Part shown: piece after piece, positions 1-7,672 of the stretch
Layout: each line of letters opens with the position of its first letter
Numbering within the stretch: position 1 is the stretch's first letter
Program-made: the position numbers and the translations under genes
The notes under the pieces: generated by a model
Databases searched by the model: none
The model's input: only the letters and a program-made list of their open reading frames with translations
Told to the model about the DNA's origin: nothing
Source: a virus
IMG/VR virus record: IMGVR_UViG_3300032116_000897
Span: 1 to 31,211 of that record
Strand: one strand, 5' to 3'
DNA: 31,211 nt

Positions 1-25
1 CGACTGGCAAACTGCTTGGGTCGAG

Positions 26-478
26 TCAGTTGGTAGGGTTCCCATGCCCACCCCCTCCAATGAGCGAGCGAATGCGCTTGGCCTCCTGCTCGAACGGCGT
101 AAGGAGTTCGAGCGCGCGGTTGAGCCGGTCGGCGTCCCACCCGGTGATCTCGGAATCCATTTTGCGCTGCCACATTTCAAACTTCATGCTGAGACCTTCA
201 ATGGTAAGGATGGCGCGGGTCTTGTCCGCCGGGTTGAGGGCGGGCTTGGCTTCGGGTAAGGCGAGGCCGAGGTCAAGCTCGAGCTGTGCCTCGGTGTCCG
301 CAGTGAACTCCATGCCCCACTTGTCGGTCGAGTAGTCGCGGGATTGCTGGAGCCACTTGGCTGCTGCCTTCTTGCAGAGCAAGAGCTGGCTGTGGATGTC
401 TGTCCAATCCTCCTTGGTGAGGGTGGTGGGTAGGGTCAAGCCGGAGAGCGTGACCATGGTGGTGTCGATCAGTTGCAT
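26..478 (-). CDS. Hypothetical phage protein, 150 aa
   Basis: I do not recognise this protein. It is mostly polar and probably helical, with a glycine-rich end (IGGGGHGNPTN) and no membrane segment or cysteine motif. Its ATG overlaps the last 10 bases of the HTH gene upstream, so it belongs to the same leftward early operon and is the last gene of that operon visible here. The length and the central EMWQRKMDSEITGWDADRLNRA stretch look like a soluble small phage protein. The 25 bases left of its stop codon hold nothing I can identify. Confidence 0.7.
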   Translation of the reverse strand: MQLIDTTMVTLSGLTLPTTLTKEDWTDIHSQLLLCKKAAAKWLQQSRDYSTDKWGMEFTADTEAQLELDLGLALPEAKPALNPADKTRAILTIEGLSMKFEMWQRKMDSEITGWDADRLNRALELLTPFEQEAKRIRSLIGGGGHGNPTN

Positions 479-1011
479 GTGGTGGTGTCTGGTTGTTGTT
501 GTTTCTTGCGGGCGATAGCCGCGCGCTTGGCTTCGAGGAAAGGCGAGAGCGCCTTGTCTCGAAAGGTCTTTCGGGAGGAATTGGATTTGCGGAACTTGGT
601 GCAGTCGAATGTCTCACGCTTGCCGCTGAGGACATCTCGCACCCCGATGACATAATGGCTCACCAGCGCGCGGGTAACGCCCAGCTCCCGCGCGACTTCA
701 GCCTGGGAGCGTTTGCCGTTGAGCTGATCGAGGCCGGCCGCGAATGCCAGCGCGTGGGCCATGACGGGCAGGTTGCTCGTCTCGAGGAGCATGCCCACGA
801 CTTTGCCGAGGATGAGCGATTGCGAGCGGCGGACCTCGGCCTCTGTGTGCTCCATCACTCCCCTCGCCTGCTGAGGCGTGACGCCTAACATATCGGCAAG
901 GATCTCCTCCTCGGTGTCGATTTCGCCAGCATAGTCGTGGTAATAAACCGCACCGGCCGCGTGGAGCCGGTCGGCCTCGGTTGGGAATGTCGGGTGGGCG
1001 TGTGGGTTCAT
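469..1011 (-). CDS. Helix-turn-helix DNA-binding protein, 180 aa
   Basis: The C-terminal half has a sigma-region-4/Trp-repressor-like helix-turn-helix: SQAEVARELGVTRALVSHYV, followed by a very basic tail ending in KKQQQPDTTTCN. The N-terminal half is acidic and helical (EIDTEEEILADMLGVTPQQA). The frame stays open further upstream, but I place the start at the ATG at 1011 because it forms an ATGA overlap with the stop of the preceding gene, the pattern seen throughout this operon. It is probably a sequence-specific DNA-binding protein, perhaps a late or middle regulator or a terminase-small-subunit-like protein. The HTH is clear; the role is inferred from position only. Confidence 0.75.
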   Translation of the reverse strand: MNPHAHPTFPTEADRLHAAGAVYYHDYAGEIDTEEEILADMLGVTPQQARGVMEHTEAEVRRSQSLILGKVVGMLLETSNLPVMAHALAFAAGLDQLNGKRSQAEVARELGVTRALVSHYVIGVRDVLSGKRETFDCTKFRKSNSSRKTFRDKALSPFLEAKRAAIARKKQQQPDTTTCN

Positions 1012-1241
1012 TTGAGTGCAGCGGTTTTGATTTTGGGTCCGGAGAGTTTTAAGCCCTCGGCGATCTCGAGGAACCAAGGGCTTTTGAAAAATCGAGCCGC
1101 GCTGTCTTTGGCGTCCTGCGCGACCATGGTGGCATATTGGCTTTTGTAATCCGTCTTGCGGTCAATGTCGTCGTAGGCTTCTAAGATGATCCGAGCGGCC
1201 AGCGCGCGGTATCCGTAGTCGTGGTCGGCGTTCTTGGTCAT
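1008..1241 (-). CDS. Hypothetical small phage protein, 77 aa
   Basis: Unrecognised basic, helical protein with no cysteines or membrane segment. Its start forms an ATGA overlap with the gene upstream and its stop overlaps the HTH gene downstream in the same way, so translation is probably coupled across all three. A central aromatic patch (ARFFKSPWFLEI) looks like a small folded core. Confidence 0.7.
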   Translation of the reverse strand: MTKNADHDYGYRALAARIILEAYDDIDRKTDYKSQYATMVAQDAKDSAARFFKSPWFLEIAEGLKLSGPKIKTAALK

Positions 1242-1483
1242 TGCCCTGCCTCCTTAAGTTGCTCCCATGCGTTTCGGTAAAATCGAACATCCGCCAAAAG
1301 CACTTGGTTGGAATCCGACATTTGCTGAGCCAACTCCCTCGCCTCGTCGCGCTCGCGTTCTAAGCGCCGAGCAAAGTCCGCGCTGACTTTGCCGGTGCTG
1401 GCCTCGAAGCGGCGCTTGAGCTTGCTGATCGAGGTGAATGTCGTCACTTCCGCATCCGTTTCAGGCGTAGGTTGCTCGCTCAT
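1238..1483 (-). CDS. Small coiled-coil protein, 81 aa
   Basis: Reads PETDAEV near the N-terminus, then a charged helix (ADFARRLERERDEARELAQQ). This arrangement, ETDA followed by ADFAR-LERERDEAR, recurs in small phage proteins of unknown function. The frame is open further upstream, but the start is placed at the ATG at 1483 because it makes an ATGA overlap with the stop of the RuvC-like gene. The whole C-terminal two thirds is predicted by eye to be one long helix or coiled coil. Confidence 0.7.
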   Translation of the reverse strand: MSEQPTPETDAEVTTFTSISKLKRRFEASTGKVSADFARRLERERDEARELAQQMSDSNQVLLADVRFYRNAWEQLKEAGQ

Positions 1484-1923
1484 TTCCCCGCCCTCCTGGC
1501 GAACTCCGCGATGAGGAGAGCGTCCGCGATGGCGTGCGTGACCTTCAGCGCAGGGAAAAACTCCTGCGCCCGGCGCTTGGACACATTCTTGTCTCCCTTG
1601 GTCAAACACCCCATGGCCTTCTGCCACACGGCAGGCCTTACGCGCTCGTAAGGGACGCCCAGCGCGGTCAGAGCCATTTCTAAATGGCCGAACCCATTTC
1701 CAAAAGTGAAAGCACTTTTAACGCCCATCTGCGGACTGGACCACACAGATTCTAGTGCAGCGGTTATTGAATAATTCTCCAATTCTGCCGTGCTTTTTAT
1801 TTCGTGTATCAACTCCCATAAATCTCTTATGGTTTGCGGCATCTTATATGCTTGAACAAAATTGTTATTTATTGTGGCGATTCCGCCGTTGATTCCTGGG
1901 TCAATGCCAATGTAAATGTTCAT
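1480..1923 (-). CDS. RuvC-like Holliday junction resolvase
   Basis: RNase H-fold nuclease, expected to cut branched DNA during phage recombination or before packaging. Visible acidic motifs: IGIDPGINGG at residues 5-14 (first catalytic Asp), ALESVW near residue 55-60 (Glu), and HAIADALLIAEF near the C-terminus (final Asp). At 147 aa it is slightly shorter than bacterial RuvC and typical of phage versions. A strong ribosome site (AAGGAG) precedes the ATG. Odd: the 5' half of the gene (about 1680-1923) is clearly more AT-rich than the 3' half, matching the adjacent HNH gene. This suggests a recombination or co-conversion boundary inside the gene. Confidence 0.85.
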   Translation of the reverse strand: MNIYIGIDPGINGGIATINNNFVQAYKMPQTIRDLWELIHEIKSTAELENYSITAALESVWSSPQMGVKSAFTFGNGFGHLEMALTALGVPYERVRPAVWQKAMGCLTKGDKNVSKRRAQEFFPALKVTHAIADALLIAEFARRAGK

Positions 1924-1965
1924 ATTTCTCCTTGCTTTTTTGTTGCGTTTATTTATATTTGGAAA

Positions 1966-2562
1966 ATGCCAGCTAAATTCTTACAAGACGACCAAAGCAA
2001 AGTGATTCATAATTGTGGTAAAATTCTTTTCGACATGGGCGACGGAAGGTTTTACGAAAGAAAAAAAACGAAATTTCGACCAGCTGGCCAACGATTTTAC
2101 TGGAGGTATATAAATTGTTGTGTTTGTGGAGCCCCGAAATTGAGAACGGTAGGCGACATTTCGAAGCGAAAAGGCAAATTAACTTGCAGCAAAAAATGCT
2201 GGATAAAGCAGCGATCTGGGTCAGGCCACCACGCTTGGAAAGAAAAGACAGAAAAAATTCGAGCGAACGGAAAAACCGCGCTGAAAATATGGATGCCAGA
2301 TCATCCTTCTGCAAAAAAGGGAAGAGTTTATGAGCATCGCTATGCGATGGAACAAAAAATCGGGAGATTGCTAACCGATCAAGAAGTTGTTCACCACATT
2401 GATTGCGACCCACATAATAATCACCCGAGCAATCTTTCTTTATGCAATAATGGGACGCAGCACTTATTAGCGCATGGTTCTCTGAATTTATGTGTGAAAA
2501 AATTGCTGGAAAATAAAATACTTGGCTTTGATGATTCATCGAAAAATTACTTTTTAATTTAG
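1966..2562 (+). CDS. HNH homing endonuclease, free-standing
   Basis: Plus-strand gene inside the minus-strand early operon. Counting from the ATG at 1966 (198 aa), CCVC at 51-54 and TCSKKC at 73-78 form a probable zinc-binding knuckle. The nuclease core reads VYEHRYAMEQKIGRLL at 121-136, then VVHHIDCDPHNNHPSNLSL at 141-159, with His143/144, Asn152 and His153 as the likely active-site and metal ligands. The frame is open back to 1834, but that part would overlap the RuvC-like gene antisense. DNA here is far more AT-rich than its neighbours, and the stop lies 3 bp from the end of the convergent helicase gene. These are signs of a mobile selfish gene. Confidence 0.85.
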   Translation: MPAKFLQDDQSKVIHNCGKILFDMGDGRFYERKKTKFRPAGQRFYWRYINCCVCGAPKLRTVGDISKRKGKLTCSKKCWIKQRSGSGHHAWKEKTEKIRANGKTALKIWMPDHPSAKKGRVYEHRYAMEQKIGRLLTDQEVVHHIDCDPHNNHPSNLSLCNNGTQHLLAHGSLNLCVKKLLENKILGFDDSSKNYFLI

Positions 2563-2565
2563 GTT

Positions 2566-3870
2566 TCATTTCTTGTTGGTTGTTTGGGTTTCTCTCTCGT
2601 CCCGTGGGACAAATTGGGATATCGCGCCGTGCATGAGGATCGGGAACGCCCCGCCTCGCTCGCCCTCGCGGTTCTTGACCACCGTCAGCCAGCTCCCTGT
2701 GTCACCGTGGCCGATGAACCACACATGGTCGCTGTGGTGGCCGATGGCCCGCGACTCCCGTAGTTTCGGCGGGTTGTCGTCGTTGAGTTGGGAAGCTGTG
2801 ACCACGGCCACATTCAGATGAATGGCGAGGGATTTGAGCCGCTTGGTGAGTTCCGAGACATGCTGCTCGCGCGTCTCGTTGCTGCCTAAGGCACGCAGGT
2901 GAACGAGTTGGACATAATCCACGATCACGATGTCCGCCTTGTCCTTGGCCACCAACTCGCGCACGGCGCCATCGATCTGCTCCCACTCGGTCAGCGTGCT
3001 CTCGACCTCGAGCGCGTAGTGCGCCAGCTCGGCCGTGGCCGCTGTGAATTTGTTAAGGTGCTCGTTCTTGGTGTCCGCGCGGTTCACATACTTGAGGATG
3101 CCGATGTTAAAGCCACACATCGCCGAAAGGATCCGGCCCACGACCTGAGTCGCCGGCATCTCGAGCGAAAAGACCGCCACACGCTTCCCAGCCCGCAGAG
3201 CATGGAGCGCCATTTGAATCAGCATGATGGACTTGCCTCCCGAGGTCGGAGCCGCCACGGTCAGGAGTTCGCCGCGCTTGAGTTGTGCCGTGCGATCCAA
3301 TTCGCCCAGGCCGGTGCCGAAGCACTCCGTCGGCTCGGTCTTTTCCATTTCGATGGTCAGGTTTTTGATGATGTCCTTCAGCCCCGCCCGCTGCGTGTCC
3401 TGCATGGCCGCCGTCTCGGTCAATACCTGCGCCAGCCCCGCGATGTCCCCCTCCTGCCGGAGAAAGCCCTCCTCCGCCTTGCGGACCGCCGAGAGCGCCG
3501 TGCGGTAACGCCGCGCGTCCATGAGGTATCCGCGATGCCATGCCGCCGTTCCCGGGTCGCCCGTCGGCATCACCGTAGAGAGGTCGATCAACTCTTGAGC
3601 GCCTCCCGCGTCGTCCAGTAGCCCCTGCCGATCGAGGAGGGACTGCACGGCGAAGAAATCCGTCGAGACGCGCGCCTCGTGGAGTTCCCGGATGGCGCGG
3701 AGGATGATGCGGTGCTTCTCGTAAAAAAACAGATCCTCGGGCCAGCTCATCGCGTCCAGGCAGGCAAAGTTTTGGAGCAAGCACGAGATGGCCGCCCGCT
3801 CGCTCGATTCAGATAAAGGCACTGCCGCCTTTGGCATAGGGATGACTTTTTGTTCGATCATTGCGTTCAT
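2566..3870 (-). CDS. dnaB-like: DnaB-type replicative helicase
   Basis: Hexameric 5'-3' helicase for the phage replication fork. The N-terminal domain (about residues 18-115) begins with the usual SESSERAAISCLLQN segment. The RecA-type domain has Walker A APTSGGKS at 207-214, Walker B IVIVDYVQL at 314-322, sensor TASQLN at 358-363, the DnaB motif LRESRAIGHHSD at 370-381 and the basic KNREGERGG at 399-407 that supplies the arginine finger. The 434-aa length fits phage DnaB proteins. It overlaps the upstream putative initiator/loader gene by 4 bp (ATGA), as expected for an initiator-helicase pair. Confidence 0.93.
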   Translation of the reverse strand: MNAMIEQKVIPMPKAAVPLSESSERAAISCLLQNFACLDAMSWPEDLFFYEKHRIILRAIRELHEARVSTDFFAVQSLLDRQGLLDDAGGAQELIDLSTVMPTGDPGTAAWHRGYLMDARRYRTALSAVRKAEEGFLRQEGDIAGLAQVLTETAAMQDTQRAGLKDIIKNLTIEMEKTEPTECFGTGLGELDRTAQLKRGELLTVAAPTSGGKSIMLIQMALHALRAGKRVAVFSLEMPATQVVGRILSAMCGFNIGILKYVNRADTKNEHLNKFTAATAELAHYALEVESTLTEWEQIDGAVRELVAKDKADIVIVDYVQLVHLRALGSNETREQHVSELTKRLKSLAIHLNVAVVTASQLNDDNPPKLRESRAIGHHSDHVWFIGHGDTGSWLTVVKNREGERGGAFPILMHGAISQFVPRDERETQTTNKK

Positions 3871-4322
3871 AGGGACAGGACGGGCGCGTTGCCGTAGGCA
3901 ACCGCCTTATTATTCTTCTCTTCTCTGGTCCCTTTTTTGTCCCGATTGGATCGGGACATATTCGGGACATCATCGGGACGCCGATGCTTGGCTTTGTTAG
4001 CCGCGTTAAGTGCTCTTTCTTTAGCGCTTTGGCTTATGTGGCGGTCGAAGTTTACGAAGGTCATATCCGTGTCTTTGATCTTCAACCAGCCCGCTTCGAC
4101 CATGCTCTCGGCGAAGCGTTGATGGCCGCCGATTGTGTTCAAATGTGCAAACGCCGAAATGTGTGTCCTTCCCCCAGCGGGACAATTTCGGGACGCCCAC
4201 GCCCACACTTTGACGAGCCTCCCGACCACCAAATCAGGCTCCATTTCGCAGTTCGTTGCGATCTGAAGCACCTCCGGCTTTTCAGCCACATGGTGTTCTA
4301 TTTTTAGCCATTCTCCTGCCAT
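3867..4322 (-). CDS. Putative replication initiator or helicase-loader protein
   Basis: The N-terminal half (MAGEWLKIEHHVAEKPEV, then DLVVGRLVKVWAWA) resembles the winged-helix phage replication proteins that sit next to a DnaB gene. The C-terminal part is basic and disordered (KAKHRRPDDV onward), a layout typical of lambda-O-like or DnaT-like proteins that bind DNA with one end and a helicase with the other. Its stop overlaps the helicase start. I see no origin-like iterons in the gene. The assignment rests on family resemblance and on the neighbour. Confidence 0.7.
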   Translation of the reverse strand: MAGEWLKIEHHVAEKPEVLQIATNCEMEPDLVVGRLVKVWAWASRNCPAGGRTHISAFAHLNTIGGHQRFAESMVEAGWLKIKDTDMTFVNFDRHISQSAKERALNAANKAKHRRPDDVPNMSRSNRDKKGTREEKNNKAVAYGNAPVLSL

Positions 4323-4323
4323 A

Positions 4324-4536
4324 TTATTTCCTTCCTTTTCTGGGGTTCGCTTCCGCCTCGATCAAATACTCCCGCACCCGTGCCAAATCCGCCTCGGCCT
4401 GGCCCCGATCCTCCAGCGCGTAGGTGTGCTGGTAGGTCGGGAATGGCTTGCCACGGTGCAAACGCGGCCCGATTGGGACATCGTTCGCGCAGATGGCCAA
4501 CCGGAGCGCGAGGCGGATATGGCGAGGATCATTCAT
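4324..4536 (-). CDS. Hypothetical small protein, 70 aa
   Basis: Unrecognised. A mixed N-terminus (NDPRHIRLALRLAICAND) is followed by an acidic helix and a basic tail (ANPRKGRK). The frame extends further upstream, but the ATG at 4536 gives a TGATG overlap with the SSB-like gene and is the likely start. One base separates its stop from the start codon of the initiator-like gene, so it is tightly embedded in the replication operon. Confidence 0.65.
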   Translation of the reverse strand: MNDPRHIRLALRLAICANDVPIGPRLHRGKPFPTYQHTYALEDRGQAEADLARVREYLIEAEANPRKGRK

Positions 4537-4970
4537 CAAAACGGAATCTCGTCTGCTTCCGCTGGGGAGGTTTTGGGTGCTGGCTTGGTCGCTGCCGCCT
4601 TGGGCGATACCCAACGCTCGAGGGTGTTGAAACGGTGGCCGCTGTCTCCCGGCTCCTCGCCGAGGACGACGCGCGCCGTCTTGCCGACGAATTGCTCGGG
4701 CTGAACATCCACTTCCTCCCCTGGCACCACGGCAAAGCCGCAGGCTTCGCGCACTTGGTCAACCTTCCACGCCGCTTTCGCCGTAAAGGTCAAATGCTCG
4801 TGGACTTCTGGACCCTCGCCGCCATCGGGCAAGGCCACGCGGCACTTGAGCTTGATCATCTCATTGCCCGCCTGGCTGAGTTTCAGTTCGCCGTGGAAGA
4901 TTTCAACGGCATATTCCCCTGGCTCGACAAAGTAGGTCTTGCGGGGTTCTGTCTGTGTGTATTTTGGCAT
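4536..4970 (-). CDS. Phage single-stranded DNA-binding protein (DUF669-like)
   Basis: A beta-rich N-terminal domain (KTYFVEPGEYAVEIFHGELK, then NEMIKLKCRV) looks like the OB-type fold of phage DUF669/SSB-like proteins. It is followed by a low-complexity Ala/Pro linker and the acidic tip ADEIPF. That tip matches the conserved DDIPF-type end of bacterial SSB, which recruits replication and repair partners. The gene sits directly downstream of a nuclease and a Sak4-like ATPase, the usual company of an SSB in phage annealing/recombination modules. Confidence 0.75.
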   Translation of the reverse strand: MPKYTQTEPRKTYFVEPGEYAVEIFHGELKLSQAGNEMIKLKCRVALPDGGEGPEVHEHLTFTAKAAWKVDQVREACGFAVVPGEEVDVQPEQFVGKTARVVLGEEPGDSGHRFNTLERWVSPKAAATKPAPKTSPAEADEIPF

Positions 4971-4973
4971 AAG

Positions 4974-5981
4974 TTATTTCTTGGTTTTGATTTGGCGCAG
5001 GGTTGTGATCGGTGCCCCGCATTTCACCGCTGATTCATCCACCTCCACGCCGGAGTCGGCGCAGAATTGGCGAAAGTTCTTGCCGCTCATCTTCCCGCCG
5101 AGGGCGAGAATGAGGGTCTCTTTGGAAACATTGGCCGCTGCCTTGGCTATGGCATCGGCCTCGACGAAATCGCGGCCGGCCATGCTGGAGACCTTCCAGC
5201 CTGGGATTTCTTCCCCATCGGCGAGCCGGGTCTTGAGGAGTTCGAGGAGCGGATCCGCGAGGTGCTTCTCGGCCGCTTTCCAGTTGGCCGCGAAGACCGA
5301 GAGCGCCAGCGGGTCCGCCGCGATGTCCGCGCGGATCTCATCCAGCGCCCGCTCGCCCTTGACCAAAGCCAAAGCCTCGGAGGATTGGCGCACGATGGCT
5401 CGGCACCCGTTGAAATTGGCACACCAGCCGCAGTATTCATTCGGAGTCGGCTCGGCTGTCCGGCTCGATGCCTCGGCGATGAGATTGCTGACCGTGGCCT
5501 CCGCCTGGTCGCGTGTGAAGTCGTAGGTTCTACGCAATCGCTGATCGATGTAGACCACATGTGCCGTCCACGAATCGGCGAAGTGCTCCTGCATGCAGGC
5601 GAGGGCGTAAGCCGCCAACTGCTGGCGGTAATTTCTGACTTGGCCGGTCTTGATGTCCGCGACCCACTTGGCCCGAACGCATACCGCGTCGGCAGTTCCG
5701 GGTTTGGATAGGCCGGGAACCTCCATACCCAAATGCTCCTCGCGGGTCTCGACATGGTAGCCGCCGGAAAGGACGCGGAGTTCATTCGCGCCCCACTCCA
5801 CCGCCTTTTTGTCCTCGGCGCTCAGTAGGTCGAAGGTCGTCGGGTCATCCATGAAAAGCTCGCGGAGAGCCTTGTCCAACAAAGTGCCGCGCTCGGCCGC
5901 CGCGCTGGCTCCTGGCGCACTCGAAAAGAGGGCGCACTCCGCCAGCTTCGGCAGGGACGATGGGGAGATTTCCTTAATCAC
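4974..5981 (-). CDS. PD-(D/E)XK exonuclease with Cas4/AddB-like cysteines
   Basis: RecB-family nuclease related to DUF2800/Cas4-type proteins, 335 aa. With the GTG at 5981 as residue 1, the motifs are SPSSLPKLAEC (Cys16), GTADAV (Asp98), ADIKTG (Asp109, Lys111) and QLAAYA at 121-126. A C-x2-C-x5-C cluster lies at Cys184, Cys187 and Cys193. One N-terminal cysteine plus this cluster is the ligand set of Cas4/AddB iron-sulfur nucleases. The GTG start is chosen because it makes a GTGA overlap with the upstream gene and has GGAGG just ahead of it. It probably resects DNA ends for the Sak4-like partner. Confidence 0.82.
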   Translation of the reverse strand: MIKEISPSSLPKLAECALFSSAPGASAAAERGTLLDKALRELFMDDPTTFDLLSAEDKKAVEWGANELRVLSGGYHVETREEHLGMEVPGLSKPGTADAVCVRAKWVADIKTGQVRNYRQQLAAYALACMQEHFADSWTAHVVYIDQRLRRTYDFTRDQAEATVSNLIAEASSRTAEPTPNEYCGWCANFNGCRAIVRQSSEALALVKGERALDEIRADIAADPLALSVFAANWKAAEKHLADPLLELLKTRLADGEEIPGWKVSSMAGRDFVEADAIAKAAANVSKETLILALGGKMSGKNFRQFCADSGVEVDESAVKCGAPITTLRQIKTKK

Positions 5982-6910
5982 GCCGCCACCTCCATTTGAG
6001 CGGCTTTTGCCTTGGCGACCAAAGCCTCGGGCCGTGCCACGATCTGCTGGCGGAGTTTGGGATTCGCGTCCCGCCATGTCTGCCCCTCGGTCAGCGATCC
6101 ATTAGCTAGGAGGAAGGCGTTTACGGCCTCCTCGTTATCCTCGAGGACGGCCACCGACTCGCGGCCGATGATCTCAACCGCAGGCTCCGAGGTTTTGGGT
6201 TTAGCCACCGGCTGGAAGAGGTGCGCCACCGCAGACCACTCCATGGGAATCTCGTCTGGGAGGCCGCTGCGGGTCTTGGCGTCGTAAGCGGCGCTGTGCG
6301 TGGTATAAATGACCCTCTCCTTGCCGCCGATCCCCTTGGCCTTGCCGCCGTCGTTGGTCACCGACTTCGTCTTGAACCGGAAAAACCAAAGCTCGTCCGC
6401 CCACTCTTTAACGAGCGGCGAGGACTGCTTGGATAGCTTCAGCTCATACCTGTCGTAGGCCGCCAGGATGTCCGGCGGTTCCGTGCGTTGCACTTTGCTG
6501 TGAGCGATAACCACCACATTTTTGCCTCCCTCGATGAGTCGATCCAAGGCACCGAGGAACCGGCTCATCTTTTCCGCTGCCATCACCCAGCCCTTGCCGA
6601 AACCGAAATCCTCCACGCTCTGCTTCTTGTTAGCCGCCAGCAAATCCTCGACCGCCAACCGCTCCGCCCAATCGGCGCTGTCGATAACCACGGTGCCGTA
6701 GTCCGTTTTGCCCACCTCCGCGATGCACTCGCCGAGTTGCTTCCACGAGTCCACCGCCACGCGATCGACATCCAAGTGGGCCGTCCCACCCTCGATGTCG
6801 AGGAAGAGAGGCTTGGGGAATTGAGCCGCAAAGGTGGACTTGCCAACCGATTCCACCCCGTAAATGACCACCCGCTGTGGCCGCTGTTGTTTTCCTTTTA
6901 TGATATTCAT
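5978..6910 (-). CDS. Sak4-like RecA-fold ATPase (AAA_24 type)
   Basis: ATP-binding phage recombinase candidate, 310 aa. Walker A GVESVGKST lies at 18-26, an acidic strand FLDIEGG at 36-42, Walker B TVVIDSADW at 73-81 and a sensor strand NVVVIAHS at 131-138. These are the landmarks of the short RecA-like Sak4/AAA_24 proteins that promote single-strand annealing in phages. The C-terminal third is less conserved. It is followed by an exonuclease (GTGA overlap) and an SSB-like gene, making a three-part recombination set. A weak ribosome site (AAAGAGTG) precedes the ATG. Confidence 0.83.
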   Translation of the reverse strand: MNIIKGKQQRPQRVVIYGVESVGKSTFAAQFPKPLFLDIEGGTAHLDVDRVAVDSWKQLGECIAEVGKTDYGTVVIDSADWAERLAVEDLLAANKKQSVEDFGFGKGWVMAAEKMSRFLGALDRLIEGGKNVVVIAHSKVQRTEPPDILAAYDRYELKLSKQSSPLVKEWADELWFFRFKTKSVTNDGGKAKGIGGKERVIYTTHSAAYDAKTRSGLPDEIPMEWSAVAHLFQPVAKPKTSEPAVEIIGRESVAVLEDNEEAVNAFLLANGSLTEGQTWRDANPKLRQQIVARPEALVAKAKAAQMEVAA

Positions 6911-7030
6911 GTCACTCTTTGTTTCTAAGTAGTTGCGCGTTTTTTAGGATGCGCGCCCCCCTTGGCTCCTGCCCCCCGCTAAGGTCGGAAGGCGAAGCGG
7001 AAATTATTTGCTATTCGTGAACGGCGTATC

Positions 7031-7222
7031 TCATTCGTCCGACGGCGAGTAAGTCAGGCAGCTCCACCGAAGCTCGGTCTCGGCTCGGAGCGCCGCCGCG
7101 AAGCAGTCCACGCAGAGCGGCCCCAAGTCCTTGTCCACAAGTGCCGCGATTACGGTCTTGCCCTCGCAGGTGCAGAGGTGGCAAAAGCTCGAGTCCACCG
7201 AGGCGTTTTCGATGAGATCCAT
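7031..7222 (-). CDS. Small zinc-ribbon protein, 63 aa
   Basis: Two cysteine pairs, CHLC and CVDC, flank a beta-rich stretch (KTVIAALVDKDLGP), which suggests a single zinc ribbon or rubredoxin-like knuckle. Acidic tail, no membrane segment. The ATG follows an AGGAC site in the end of the upstream gene, 5 bp away. Another frame is open across this stretch, but the paired cysteines favour this one. About 120 bp to its left, before the Sak4-like gene, hold no gene I can support. Confidence 0.6.
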   Translation of the reverse strand: MDLIENASVDSSFCHLCTCEGKTVIAALVDKDLGPLCVDCFAAALRAETELRWSCLTYSPSDE

Positions 7223-7227
7223 GGCGC

Positions 7228-7389
7228 TTAGTCCTGGTCATCGAATTCCCTCCACCGGCGCTCGCGTTCCTTGCGGCGGTTCTCCATGTCGCGGAAGCGG
7301 TTCAAAATCGTCTGCTGGCCAGACCAGTAAGCGGCGCACACCGACCCGAGCGTCACGATCGCCAGAATGAAACCTTCCCATGCGCTCAT
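7228..7389 (-). CDS. Small membrane protein, 53 aa
   Basis: One predicted transmembrane helix (WEGFILAIVTLGSVCAAYW, near residues 4-22), then a strongly basic cytoplasmic-type tail with NRRKERERRW. The ATG at 7389 makes an ATGA overlap with the stop of the gene upstream, and the reading frame is uninterrupted to TAA. Its place among tiny early genes suggests a membrane-associated accessory function such as superinfection exclusion or host takeover, but nothing in the sequence proves this. Confidence 0.65.
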   Translation of the reverse strand: MSAWEGFILAIVTLGSVCAAYWSGQQTILNRFRDMENRRKERERRWREFDDQD

Positions 7390-7568
7390 TCGACTTCCTC
7401 CCCAGCCGCCGGCCAGTTCTCATAGGTTTCCCAAATCTCGGGGAACGCGACCTTGAGCCTTTGCAGATTGTCCGGATCTGCGGCCGCCGAGGCGTGAGCC
7501 AAAGCCCGCACAAACGCCCCGCCAAAGCGGTGCATGAATTCGATGGCCTTGAGTTCGGAGATGGTCAT
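7386..7568 (-). CDS. Hypothetical small protein, 60 aa
   Basis: Helical, mildly acidic protein (MTISELKAIEFMHRFGGAF) that I do not recognise. GGGAGG lies 9 bases before the ATG at 7568, and the ATG overlaps the stop of the tiny membrane-protein gene upstream (ATGA). The frame is open further upstream, but the ribosome site and overlap decide this start. Confidence 0.65.
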   Translation of the reverse strand: MTISELKAIEFMHRFGGAFVRALAHASAAADPDNLQRLKVAFPEIWETYENWPAAGEEVE

Positions 7569-7672
7569 CGGGCGAGCCTCCCTGTGAGTGCCAGCAAAAG
7601 AAGCGGCACGGTGATGATCTGAAAAAAGTCGAGCGCGTAGCCCAAGCAGCGAAGTGTGGTGTCGGCGTCCAT
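7565..7672 (-). CDS. Tiny membrane protein, 35 aa
   Basis: One hydrophobic helix (FFQIITVPLLLLALTG) in a 35-residue protein ending LAR. Evidence that it is a gene despite its size: GGAGGGCGAAATA before the ATG, a TAATG overlap with the gene upstream and an ATGA overlap with the gene downstream. Function unknown; phage peptides of this kind often modulate a host membrane protein. Confidence 0.55.
   Translation of the reverse strand: MDADTTLRCLGYALDFFQIITVPLLLLALTGRLAR

Noticed and set aside
2899-3621. Long plus-strand ORF antisense to the helicase gene
   Set aside because: Its text has the His/Arg/Gly-rich bias of a shadow frame in GC-rich DNA; the minus-strand frame carries all DnaB motifs.
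6911-7030. A promoter or small gene in the gap upstream of the Sak4-like gene
   Set aside because: I found no convincing -35/-10 pair, hairpin or ORF; the 120 bp look uninformative by eye.
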